DNA from: Panacagrimonas sp052386745
Lineage (GTDB): Bacteria > Pseudomonadota > Gammaproteobacteria > Nevskiales > Nevskiaceae
Assembly: GCA_052386745.1 (NCBI GenBank)
Contig: JBQTJW010000048.1
Span: 1-13,740 of the forward strand
DNA length: 13,740 bases
Reading direction: 5' to 3'
Of this stretch, positions 6,610-13,496 are shown piece by piece. Numbering within the stretch: position 1 is the first letter of the stretch; the number at the start of each line of letters is the position of its first letter. The notes beneath the pieces are model-generated. The model saw nothing but the letters and a program-made list of their open reading frames with translations, did not search any database and was not told the DNA's origin. The position numbers and the translations under genes are program-made.

Positions 6610-8217
6610 ATGGGCATCCTGAGCTCGCGAGTTTCTCCCCGTACCGACGCCTTCCGTCTCAACCACGAGGCCTACACCGCCCGCATCGCCGACCTGCACG
6701 CGCGCCGTGCCGCGGCGCGCGCCGGTGGCCCGCCGCACATGCACGCCAAGCACCTGGCGCGCAACAAGGTGCTGCCGCGGCATCGCATCGAGCTGCTGAT
6801 CGACCCGGGTTCGCCGTTCCTGGAACTGGGCGAGCTGGCGGGCGAGGGCAAGTACGAGGGCGTGTCGGCCGGCGCCAGCATCATCACCGGCGTCGGCATG
6901 GTCTCCGGGCGGCCGTGCATGATCATCGCCAACGACGCCACGGTGAAGGGCGGCACCTACTTCGGCATGACCTGCAAGAAGCACGTGCGCGCGCAGATCT
7001 TCGCCTGGCGCCACCGGCTGCCCTGCATCACGCTGGTGGACAGCGGCGGCGCCTTTCTGCCCGAGCAGGCGCACATCTTCCCGGACGATGGCCAATTCGG
7101 CTCGATCTTCTACAACCAGGTCGGCATGTCGGGCGAGGGCATTGCGCAGATCGCCGTGGTGATGGGGCCGTGCACCGCCGGCGGCGCCTACATCCCGGCG
7201 CTGTGCGACGAGGTGGTGATCGTGCGCGGGCAGGGCTACATGTACCTGGGCGGGCCGGAGCTGACCTTCGCCGCCACCGGCGAGCAGGTGGACAACGAGT
7301 CCCTGGGCGGCGCGGCCATGCACTGCGGCACCAGCGGCGTCACCGATCACATCGCCGAGGATGACCGCCACGCGCTGCTGATCACGCGCAACATCGTGCG
7401 CGAGCTGGGCCAGGCGCCGGTGTCGCGGCGCAAACAGGAGGCATCCAAGCCGCCGCGCTTCGACCCGGCGGAGATCTACGGCATCATCTCGCGCGATCCG
7501 AAATACCCCACCGACAACCGCGAGATCGTCGCGCGGCTGGTGGACGACAGCGACTTCCAGGAGTTCAAGCCCAACTATGGCGAGACGCTGCTGACCGGCT
7601 TCGCGCGCATCCACGGCTACGAGATCGGCATCCTGTGCAACAACGGCGTGCTGTTCCCGGAAAGCGCGATGAAGGGCACTCACTTCATCAGCCTGTGCTG
7701 CCAGCGCGACGTGCCGCTGCTGTTCATGAGCGACGTCACCGGCTTCATGGTCGGCGCCGCGGTGGAGCAGGCCGGCATCGCCAAGCACGGCGCCAAGATG
7801 ATCACCGCCATGACCTCGGCCAAGGTGCCCAAGTACACGCTCAACATTGGCGCCGCCTACGGCGCGGGGTATCTGGCCATGTGCGGGCGGCCGTTCAAGC
7901 CCACCGCGATGTTCGCCTGGCCCAGCGGCCGCTCCGCGATCATGGGGCCGGAACAGGCGGCGATGGTGATGTCGCTGGTGCGCGAAACCAACCTCAAGGC
8001 CGAGGGCAAGATGTGGAGCGAGGAGGAAAAAGAGAAGTTCAAGGCGCCCGTGCGCAAGATCTACGAGGACTTCCAGGGCGCTTACAACTTCTCGTCCAAC
8101 AACTGGATCGACGGCGTGATCGACCCGCTCGAAACCCGCGACACGCTGGCCCTGCTGCTGGAGCTCGCGGCGCGCGTGCCGGCGGTGAAGACCGACTTCG
8201 GCGTGTTCCGGTTCTGA
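6610..8217 (+). CDS. Acyl-CoA carboxylase, carboxyltransferase (beta) subunit of the methylcrotonyl-/geranyl-CoA carboxylase family
   Basis: Transfers CO2 from carboxybiotin to an acyl-CoA. Its 535 residues equal the length of methylcrotonyl-CoA carboxylase beta (LiuB) and nearly that of geranyl-CoA carboxylase beta (AtuC). The N-terminal carboxyltransferase domain has NDATVKGGTYFGMTCKKH (108-125), LVDSGGAFLP (142-151) and MGPCTAGGAYIPA (185-197) with its oxyanion glycines. The C-terminal domain has FMVGAAVEQAGIAKHGAK, AYGAGYLAMCGR and IMGPEQAAMV, and the ending FGVFRF is typical. Residues around the acyl pocket differ from my recollection of LiuB (TYFGMTC for TYYPLTV, FYNQVGMSGEG for FFNQANMSARG), which suggests a substrate other than methylcrotonyl-CoA. 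The ATG at 6610 gives the family-typical start (MGILSSRVSPRT). The alpha subunit follows after 7 bases. Confidence 0.93.
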   Translation: MGILSSRVSPRTDAFRLNHEAYTARIADLHARRAAARAGGPPHMHAKHLARNKVLPRHRIELLIDPGSPFLELGELAGEGKYEGVSAGASIITGVGMVSGRPCMIIANDATVKGGTYFGMTCKKHVRAQIFAWRHRLPCITLVDSGGAFLPEQAHIFPDDGQFGSIFYNQVGMSGEGIAQIAVVMGPCTAGGAYIPALCDEVVIVRGQGYMYLGGPELTFAATGEQVDNESLGGAAMHCGTSGVTDHIAEDDRHALLITRNIVRELGQAPVSRRKQEASKPPRFDPAEIYGIISRDPKYPTDNREIVARLVDDSDFQEFKPNYGETLLTGFARIHGYEIGILCNNGVLFPESAMKGTHFISLCCQRDVPLLFMSDVTGFMVGAAVEQAGIAKHGAKMITAMTSAKVPKYTLNIGAAYGAGYLAMCGRPFKPTAMFAWPSGRSAIMGPEQAAMVMSLVRETNLKAEGKMWSEEEKEKFKAPVRKIYEDFQGAYNFSSNNWIDGVIDPLETRDTLALLLELAARVPAVKTDFGVFRF

Positions 8218-8224
8218 GGCGATC

Positions 8225-10222
8225 ATGACCATCAAGAAACTGCTGGTTGCCAACCGCGGCGAGATCGCCTGCCGCATCGCCCGCACCTGCCGCCGGCTCG
8301 GCATCGCGGTGGCCGGCGTGCATTCCGAGGCCGACGCCCGCGCGCGCCACGTGCGCGAGATCGGCGAGTCGATGCTGATCGGCGCCGCCGCGCCCGCGGC
8401 GAGCTACCTCAACATCGAGGCCATCGTCGCTGCCGCCCGGCGTGCCGGCGCGGACGCCATCCATCCCGGCTACGGCTTCGTCTCCGAGAACCCGTCCTTC
8501 GTGCGCGCGGTGGAGGCGGCGGGGCTGATCTTCGTCGGCCCGACGGCGGAGACCATGGAGCGCCTCGGCGGCAAGGCCTCGGCCAAGCGCGAGGCGGCGG
8601 CGCTGGGCATTCCCACCGTGCCGGGCGACACCACCGGGCTGTCCGACCCGGCGCGCGTGACCGAGGCGGTGCGCGCCTGCGGCCTGCCGGCGCTGCTCAA
8701 GGCGGTGGCCGGCGGCGGCGGCCGCGGCATGGCGCTGATCGAGACTTTCGACAACCTGCCCAACCGCATCGACAGCGCCATGCGCGAGGCGGCGCAGGCC
8801 TTCGGCAGCGGCGAGATGATCGTCGAGCGCTACCTGCCGCGGGTGCGGCACATCGAGGTGCAGGTGGCCGGCGACGGCCGCGGCAACGCCATCCACCTCT
8901 ACGAGCGCGAGTGCTCGCTGCAGCGGCGCCACCAGAAGGTGATCGAGGAAGCGCCGTCCGCGGGCCTGCCGCCCGATCTGCGCGCGCGCCTGCTGGAGGA
9001 CGCGCGCCGGCTGGCCGCGGCGCTCAACTACCGCGGCCTGGGCACGGTGGAGTTCATCGTCTCCGGCGGCGATTACTACTTCCTGGAAGTGAATCCGCGC
9101 CTGCAGGTGGAGCACCCGGTCACCGAGGAAGTCACCGGGCTGGACCTGGTGGAACTGCAACTGCGCATCGCCGCCACCGGCACGCTGGGGCTGGCGCAGG
9201 AGCAGGTGCGGCTGGCCGGCCACTCCTTCGAAGCGCGCGTCTACGCCGAGGACGCCGATGCCGGCTTCCTGCCCGGCGCCGGGAAACTCAGCTGGCTGAG
9301 CTTTCCGGCCGACCAGCTGCGCGTGGAAAGCGGCGTGGATGCCGGCGACGAGATCACGCCGTACTACGACCCGATGATCGCCAAGCTGGTCAGCACCGGC
9401 GCGGACCGCGCGCAGGCGCTGGACCGCATGGTGGCCGGGCTGGAAGCGACGCAGGTGGTGGGCCTGACCACCAACATCGCCTTCCTGCGCGAACTGCTGG
9501 CCTGGGACGAGACCCGAAGCGGCCAGATGCACACGCGCCTGATCGACGAGCGCTGGCAGCCGCAGGCGCGGGCCGTCGTGGTGCCGCCGGAACACGTCGC
9601 CGCCGCCGCGCTGTGGTGGATGGCGCGCGAACGCGCGCGCGTCGACTGGGGCGCGTGGACGCGGCCGGAGTTCACCGGCTGGCACACCGCGGCCGGGCCG
9701 AAGGAGCCCTCGGTGCAGCCCTCGGTGGTGCTGAGCGGCAGCGCCGCCTGGGGCGTGCACTTCGCCGCGCCCGATACGCAGGGCTTCACGCGGCTGCGGC
9801 TGGTCCGCGAGCAGGACCCGCCGGTTTCGCTGCGCGCCCGGCTGACGCCGCAGGCCGACGGCGCGCTGCTGTTCGAGAGCGCCGACACCGGCCTGGGCCT
9901 GCGCGTGTTCGCCGACGGCGAAACCCTGGAAGTGCATAGCGCGCTCGGCACCCACAAGCTGGTGGCGGCGCTGCCGCTGGCCGCCGCTGCGGCCCAGGGC
10001 GTGGCCGGCGGCGAGCTGAAGGCGCCGATGATGGGCAAGGTGGTGGCCGTGCTCGCGGCCGAGGGCGACAATGTGAGCGCGGGCCAGACCGTGATCGTGC
10101 TCGAATCGATGAAGATGGAATTGCAGGTCACGGCCGAGCGCGACGGCACCGTGCGCGGGCTGCGCTGCGCGGTCGGCGACATGGTCGGGCGCGGCGACGT
10201 GCTCGGCGAAGTGGCCGCGTGA
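8225..10222 (+). CDS. Acyl-CoA carboxylase biotin carboxylase / biotin carrier (alpha) subunit
   Basis: Carboxylates its own biotin with ATP and bicarbonate, then presents it to the beta subunit. The 665 residues contain a biotin carboxylase domain (about 1-450) with KKLLVANRGEIACR at the start, HPGYGFVSENP (80-90), the ATP-grasp glycine loop KAVAGGGGRGM (159-169), RHIEVQV (208-214) and LEVNPRLQVEHPVTE (287-301). A linker (BT-like) domain of roughly 100-150 residues follows. The C-terminal biotinyl domain has ESMKMEL with the biotinylated Lys630, 35 residues from the end. The length agrees with geranyl-CoA carboxylase alpha (AtuF) and methylcrotonyl-CoA carboxylase alpha (LiuD). Its start lies 7 bases after the beta stop, with GAGG overlapping that stop, so the two subunits are coupled. 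Confidence 0.95.
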   Translation: MTIKKLLVANRGEIACRIARTCRRLGIAVAGVHSEADARARHVREIGESMLIGAAAPAASYLNIEAIVAAARRAGADAIHPGYGFVSENPSFVRAVEAAGLIFVGPTAETMERLGGKASAKREAAALGIPTVPGDTTGLSDPARVTEAVRACGLPALLKAVAGGGGRGMALIETFDNLPNRIDSAMREAAQAFGSGEMIVERYLPRVRHIEVQVAGDGRGNAIHLYERECSLQRRHQKVIEEAPSAGLPPDLRARLLEDARRLAAALNYRGLGTVEFIVSGGDYYFLEVNPRLQVEHPVTEEVTGLDLVELQLRIAATGTLGLAQEQVRLAGHSFEARVYAEDADAGFLPGAGKLSWLSFPADQLRVESGVDAGDEITPYYDPMIAKLVSTGADRAQALDRMVAGLEATQVVGLTTNIAFLRELLAWDETRSGQMHTRLIDERWQPQARAVVVPPEHVAAAALWWMARERARVDWGAWTRPEFTGWHTAAGPKEPSVQPSVVLSGSAAWGVHFAAPDTQGFTRLRLVREQDPPVSLRARLTPQADGALLFESADTGLGLRVFADGETLEVHSALGTHKLVAALPLAAAAAQGVAGGELKAPMMGKVVAVLAAEGDNVSAGQTVIVLESMKMELQVTAERDGTVRGLRCAVGDMVGRGDVLGEVAA

Positions 10223-10257
10223 GGCGGCGTGGGTAGGCAGGCAACCGGAGCAGGGCG

Positions 10258-11247
10258 ATGAGCGATTTTCCCAAGGCGGTCGAATTCCACGAAGAAGGCG
10301 TGCGCGAGGGCTTCCAGATGGAGCCCGTCACCTATCCGCGCGAGCAGCGGGTGGCGCTGCTCAACGCCCTGTCGGGGACCGGGCTGCGGCAGATCCAGGT
10401 CGGCTCGCTGGTGAACGCGCGCAAGGTGCCGCAGATGGCGGACACGCTGGAGCTGTTCGCCGAGATCGACAAGAACCCGGCGGTGCGCTACACGCTGCTG
10501 TGGCTCAACGAGTCCGGCTACCAGAAGGCGCGCGAGGTGAAGGGCGCGTTCAACCACGCGCCGCTGCTGTACTACCTCACCGATGCCTTCGCGATGCGCA
10601 ACAACAACCGCACCGCGCTGGACATGCGCGCCGAGCAGGAGGTGTGGCTGGACCGCTACCTGGCCGACGGCGCGGTGCCGCAGAAGATCTACGTGATGAC
10701 CGCCTGGGGCTGCAACCTGGGCGGCCCGGTGTCGCAGGAGATGGTGCTGGATGCCTTCCGCCACGCCATCGGCCTGTTCCGTGCGCGCCAGTTGCCGATT
10801 CCGCCGCTGTACCTGGCCGACACTATGGGCTGGGCCAACCCGGAGGAAGTACGGCGCCGCGTGGGCGCGGTGCGCGAGCTGGCGCCGGAAGCCAAGATCG
10901 GCCTGCACCTGCACGACACGCGCGGCATGGGCGGCGCCAACGTGTACGCCGCGCTGTCGATGGGCGTGACCCTGTTCGATGGCTCCGTCGCCGGCCTCGG
11001 CGGCTGCCCGTTCGCCGGCCACAAGGCGCGCCAGAGCTCGGGCAACGTGTGCACCGAGGACATGGTGTTCATGTGCCAGGAAATGGGCATCGACACCGGT
11101 ATTGACCTGGAAAAGCTCATCGAAGCCTCGCGCATGGCCGAGGAGATCATCGGCCGCCCGCTGATGGGCCGCGTGATGCACAGCGGCTCGCTGAAGGCGT
11201 TCCGCGAGGGCAAAAAGGCGCAGGAAGTCTGTGTTTCCGTGCCCTGA
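10258..11247 (+). CDS. HMG-CoA lyase-like aldolase (HMGL/DRE-TIM metallolyase family) with altered metal-site residues
   Basis: A TIM-barrel lyase of 329 residues, with ribosome site GGAGCAGGG just upstream. Family landmarks compared with human HMG-CoA lyase: EGVREGFQME (13-22) for VGPRDGLQNE, so catalytic Arg41 is kept (Arg16) but metal ligand Asp42 is Glu17; IQVGS (46-50), where Glu72 is Gln47; LADTMG with Asp188 for Asp204; GLHLHDTRG with metal ligands His217 and His219; AGLGGCPFAG with Cys250 for Cys266; and SGNVCTED with Asn263. The barrel and most catalytic residues are thus present. In the carboxylase pathway it would cleave a 3-hydroxy-3-alkylglutaryl-CoA, removing the carboxymethyl branch. 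The atu cluster as I know it contains no such gene and is thought to use LiuE or AtuA for this step. A related aldol cleavage is possible. Confidence 0.88.
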   Translation: MSDFPKAVEFHEEGVREGFQMEPVTYPREQRVALLNALSGTGLRQIQVGSLVNARKVPQMADTLELFAEIDKNPAVRYTLLWLNESGYQKAREVKGAFNHAPLLYYLTDAFAMRNNNRTALDMRAEQEVWLDRYLADGAVPQKIYVMTAWGCNLGGPVSQEMVLDAFRHAIGLFRARQLPIPPLYLADTMGWANPEEVRRRVGAVRELAPEAKIGLHLHDTRGMGGANVYAALSMGVTLFDGSVAGLGGCPFAGHKARQSSGNVCTEDMVFMCQEMGIDTGIDLEKLIEASRMAEEIIGRPLMGRVMHSGSLKAFREGKKAQEVCVSVP

Positions 11248-11267
11248 CCGATAAAATGTCCGGGTCG

Positions 11268-11284
11268 GCCGGGGCCGCCCCGGC
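11268..11284 (+). other. Small GC hairpin in the gap before the SDR gene
   Basis: In the 73-base gap between the lyase and SDR genes, GCCGGGG (11268-11274) and CCCCGGC (11278-11284) form a perfect 7-bp stem with a 3-base loop. No T-run follows, so it is a stable mRNA structure and not a convincing terminator. The SDR gene probably stays in the same transcript. Confidence 0.4.
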
Positions 11285-11320
11285 AGGGTTCATCCATAAC
11301 GAGATTTGGGGAGTTTGCGC

Positions 11321-12181
11321 ATGTCCTACCGTTCCGTCTTCGCGCCTGACCTGTTCAAGAACCAGACGCTGATAGTCACTGGCGGCGGCAGCGGCATCGG
11401 CCGCTGCACCGCGCACGAACTGGCCAGTCTCGGCGCCAACGTCGTCATCGTCGGCCGCAGCGAGGACAAGCTGAAGAACGTGCAGGCCGAGATCCAGGGC
11501 TTCGGCGGCACCGCCAGCTACCAGGTCTGCGACATCCGCGACGAGGCGGGCGTGAAGCAAATGATCGCCGCCATCATCCGCGACCACGGCGGCATCCACG
11601 GGCTGGTCAACAACGCAGGCGGGCAGTACCCGTCCAAGATCAAGAACCTGTCGCTCAAGGGCTGGGAGGCGGTGATCCGCAACAACCTCACCGGCGGCTT
11701 CATCATGGCGCGCGAGGCCTACAACCAGTGGATGGAGGCCAACGGCGGCGCCATCGTCAACATCATCGCCGACATCTGGGGCGGCATGCCCAAGATGGCC
11801 CACACCGGCGCGGCGCGCGCCGGCATGATGAATTTCACCGAGACCTGCGCCTGTGAGTGGGGCGGGGCGGGCGTGCGCGTCAACGCCGTGGCGCCGGGCT
11901 GGATCGCCTCCAGCGGCTTCGACACCTACGACCCGGCCATGCAGGCCGAGCTGCGCACCTTCGCCACCAAGGTGCCACTGGGGCGGCACGGCAACGAGGC
12001 GGAAGTCTCCGCCGCCATCACCTTCCTGCTCTCGCCGGCGGCGTCGTTCATCACCGGCTCGTGCATCCGCATCGACGGCGGCGTGCCCAACAACCGCTAC
12101 ACCTGGGGCGAGGCCTTCGACAACCGCTCCAAGCCCTTCGACGGCTTCCCGCTGGCCATCACGCCCAAGTGCCTCCTCTGA
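11321..12181 (+). CDS. Short-chain dehydrogenase/reductase resembling peroxisomal trans-2-enoyl-CoA reductase (PECR/DECR type), lacking YxxxK
   Basis: A 286-residue Rossmann protein. I chose ATG 11321 because GGGGAG lies 7 bases before it; an upstream TTG (11306) is in frame but would place the ribosome site inside the gene. The cofactor motif TGGGSGIG (20-27) and NNAGGQYPS (97-105) are intact, and GRS (45-47) after strand 2 suggests NADP(H). The catalytic region reads HTGAARAGMMNFTE (161-174). Human PECR, which it resembles closely (HSGAARAGVYNLTK, and LLSPAASFITG further on), has its catalytic Tyr and Lys where this protein has Met170 and Glu174. So the classical YxxxK dyad is absent, as in some dienoyl-CoA reductases. 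AtuB and AtuG of the terpene cluster are SDRs of similar type. It may reduce a double bond in a dienoyl- or enoyl-CoA intermediate or oxidise a hydroxyacyl-CoA. Confidence 0.9.
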   Translation: MSYRSVFAPDLFKNQTLIVTGGGSGIGRCTAHELASLGANVVIVGRSEDKLKNVQAEIQGFGGTASYQVCDIRDEAGVKQMIAAIIRDHGGIHGLVNNAGGQYPSKIKNLSLKGWEAVIRNNLTGGFIMAREAYNQWMEANGGAIVNIIADIWGGMPKMAHTGAARAGMMNFTETCACEWGGAGVRVNAVAPGWIASSGFDTYDPAMQAELRTFATKVPLGRHGNEAEVSAAITFLLSPAASFITGSCIRIDGGVPNNRYTWGEAFDNRSKPFDGFPLAITPKCLL

Positions 12182-12345
12182 GGCACATTCGTCTGACGAT
12201 CCAATTACCTGGCGCAACAAAAAATTTGCGCGAACTTTCCCGTTGTTCGGTACGATTCGCGGGTCTGAAAGGTGGCGCTGACCCTATATTGGCGCAAGAG
12301 CCATTCCCAGTTTCCGTTCTCCTTCAACCCCCTCTGGAGTCACCC
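12182..12345 (+). promoter_or_regulatory. Intergenic region with inverted repeat and candidate promoter of the lipoprotein gene
   Basis: Base composition drops in GC here. An inverted repeat GCGCAA (12212-12217) / TTGCGC (12226-12231) flanks an A-rich loop; with no T-run after it, it is at best a weak transcription end for the catabolic run. TATATT (12285-12290) is a good -10 element, 55 bases before the ATG at 12346, but the -35 region (around 12262-12269) matches poorly. The ribosome site GGAG (12336-12339) is well placed. The lipoprotein gene therefore probably has its own promoter. Confidence 0.4.
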
Positions 12346-13257
12346 ATGACTTTCCCACTGTCCGCATCCTCCTGGACCCGATCGCTTCGCCCGTTCTGCG
12401 CCTCGGTCGTCTTCGCCGCCGCCCTTGGACTCTCCGCCTGCGGCGGCGGTAGCAGCGGTGGAAGCGAGGTCGGCGCTCCGGAAGTCACTCCCACCCCCAA
12501 GACCCGTGCGGAACTTGGCTGCCAAGGCGTCGATGGGCAGCTGGACAACCTCCAGGCCACGCTTGCGGACCGGCTGGAAACCGGCCTCGATGGGCAGACC
12601 CTGGTGCTGGTCAGCGGGGAAGAACTCACGGCCCTCATCAACGATGTGCTGGATCTGCTCGACGCGACGGCGGAAACGCTCTCGCTCGCCGCGGCCGTCG
12701 GCTCCAGCAACGATCCGGGCATGCTGACGCCGGTCGTGAACCAGCTGCTGTGCGTGACCGGCGCGGTGGGCGAAGTCCTGGTGTCCGTCACCAGCTCTGC
12801 CACGACGCCGCTTGCCGACAAGATGCCGCTGATCACCCGCCTCACCGAGATCGTTGCACTCCAGGACGGGCTGCTTGAGCTGCTGGCGGGCTTCAACAAG
12901 ACCGGCACGATCGCCTTCGTTGCTGCCCTGCTGAAGGACACCACCTTGAGCATCGCGGAAATCGTCGAGCAGGCCCTCGGTGTGGCCAGCGTCGGTGATG
13001 GGGTGGTCGTATCGGGCGTTCTGCACCCGGTGACCCAGCTGCTCCACGACCTCAGCGCTTCGTTCCGTGAACTCGAACTGGGCAACGAAAACCGTTTCGC
13101 CACCAAGCTGGTGAACTCCGTCACCGACCTTGTCGAGGGACTCGCTGACAACCTCGGCCCTCTCGGCGTGGTGCTGACGACGGTTCTCGAGAATCTCGAA
13201 GTCACGCTCACCGCCGTCAAGGAACTGATTGCCGGGCTGGTGGACGTGCTGATCTGA
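12346..13257 (+). CDS. Hypothetical lipoprotein, helix-rich, unknown function
   Basis: I do not recognise the family. The 303-residue product starts at ATG 12346 behind GGAG; the frame is open further upstream, but that part overlaps the SDR gene and is GC-rich noise. A lipoprotein signal is clear: Arg12 and Arg15, a hydrophobic core, and the lipobox LSAC with Cys32. A flexible Gly/Ser tether (CGGGSSGGS) and a Pro/Thr stretch (about 45-53) follow. The rest (60-303) is rich in Leu, Val, Ala and Thr in heptad-like amphipathic patterns (VLDLLDATAETLSL, LTEIVALQDGLLELLAG), suggesting an all-helical domain or a lipid-binding bundle. Two other cysteines in the mature chain, Cys59 and Cys136, could form a disulfide. 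Residue 33 is Gly, not Asp, so outer-membrane sorting is expected. It has its own terminator and probably its own promoter, so a link with the catabolic genes is only proximity. Confidence 0.8.
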   Translation: MTFPLSASSWTRSLRPFCASVVFAAALGLSACGGGSSGGSEVGAPEVTPTPKTRAELGCQGVDGQLDNLQATLADRLETGLDGQTLVLVSGEELTALINDVLDLLDATAETLSLAAAVGSSNDPGMLTPVVNQLLCVTGAVGEVLVSVTSSATTPLADKMPLITRLTEIVALQDGLLELLAGFNKTGTIAFVAALLKDTTLSIAEIVEQALGVASVGDGVVVSGVLHPVTQLLHDLSASFRELELGNENRFATKLVNSVTDLVEGLADNLGPLGVVLTTVLENLEVTLTAVKELIAGLVDVLI

Positions 13258-13301
13258 TCGGCTAGCGGGCTTCAATTCCGTTCCTGAAGAGCTGTGCAAG
13301 G

Positions 13302-13333
13302 AACCCCCGGTGAAAGCCGGGGTTTCTGCTTTT
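13302..13333 (+). terminator. Rho-independent terminator after the lipoprotein gene
   Basis: Starting 45 bases after the stop, CCCCGGT (13305-13311) pairs with GCCGGGG (13316-13322) around a GAAA tetraloop (13312-13315), including one G-U pair. Outer AA/TT pairs extend it past a single mismatch. TTTCTGCTTTT follows. This is the only convincing intrinsic terminator in the window. Confidence 0.85.
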
Positions 13334-13405
13334 CCGAGCCTGAAATTTGCGGGGCGCGGCAAGGCCGCTATCCGCGTCCTGACTACCAGCATTGCGACGG
13401 CAATC

Positions 13406-13426
13406 TTGCTCATGCGATGTGAGCAA
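13406..13426 (+). promoter_or_regulatory. Inverted repeat, candidate operator upstream of the last partial gene
   Basis: TTGCTCA (13406-13412) and TGAGCAA (13420-13426) are perfect 7-bp arms separated by 7 bases. A smaller repeat, ATTGC (13391-13395) / GCAAT (13400-13404), lies directly beside it. The spacing suits a dimeric repressor or activator site, but no promoter elements can be placed with confidence. The rest of 13334-13496 shows nothing else that I can name. Confidence 0.35.
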
Positions 13427-13496
13427 TCGAGTGCTGCGCCCAGAATTTGTGCGCCAATCTGGTGCATAGGGTCGGGAACGGCGCTTGCTAGCGCGC

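Noticed and set aside
4546..8304. Antisense open frame of 1252 codons opposite the ACAD, crotonase and carboxylase beta genes
   Set aside because: It is the complement of well-recognised genes; the GC-rich third positions remove stop codons on the other strand. Its translation is low-complexity (Ala, Gly, Arg, His, Gln) with no family motifs.
8039..11181. Long antisense frames (8039-9955 and 9364-11181)
   Set aside because: They are mirror frames of the carboxylase alpha and lyase genes, biased in composition and without motifs.
4555..11247. Leucine/isovalerate (liu) operon
   Set aside because: The gene types fit, but the order differs, the ACAD has a GDGTAQ loop unlike isovaleryl-CoA dehydrogenase, and the lyase lacks the RDGLQNE motif. 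It remains a formal alternative.
12288..13458. Nine-base inverted match (ATTGGCGCA / TGCGCCAAT) flanking the lipoprotein gene
   Set aside because: A match of this length across about 1 kb is expected by chance; there are no target duplications or a transposase, so it is not a mobile element.
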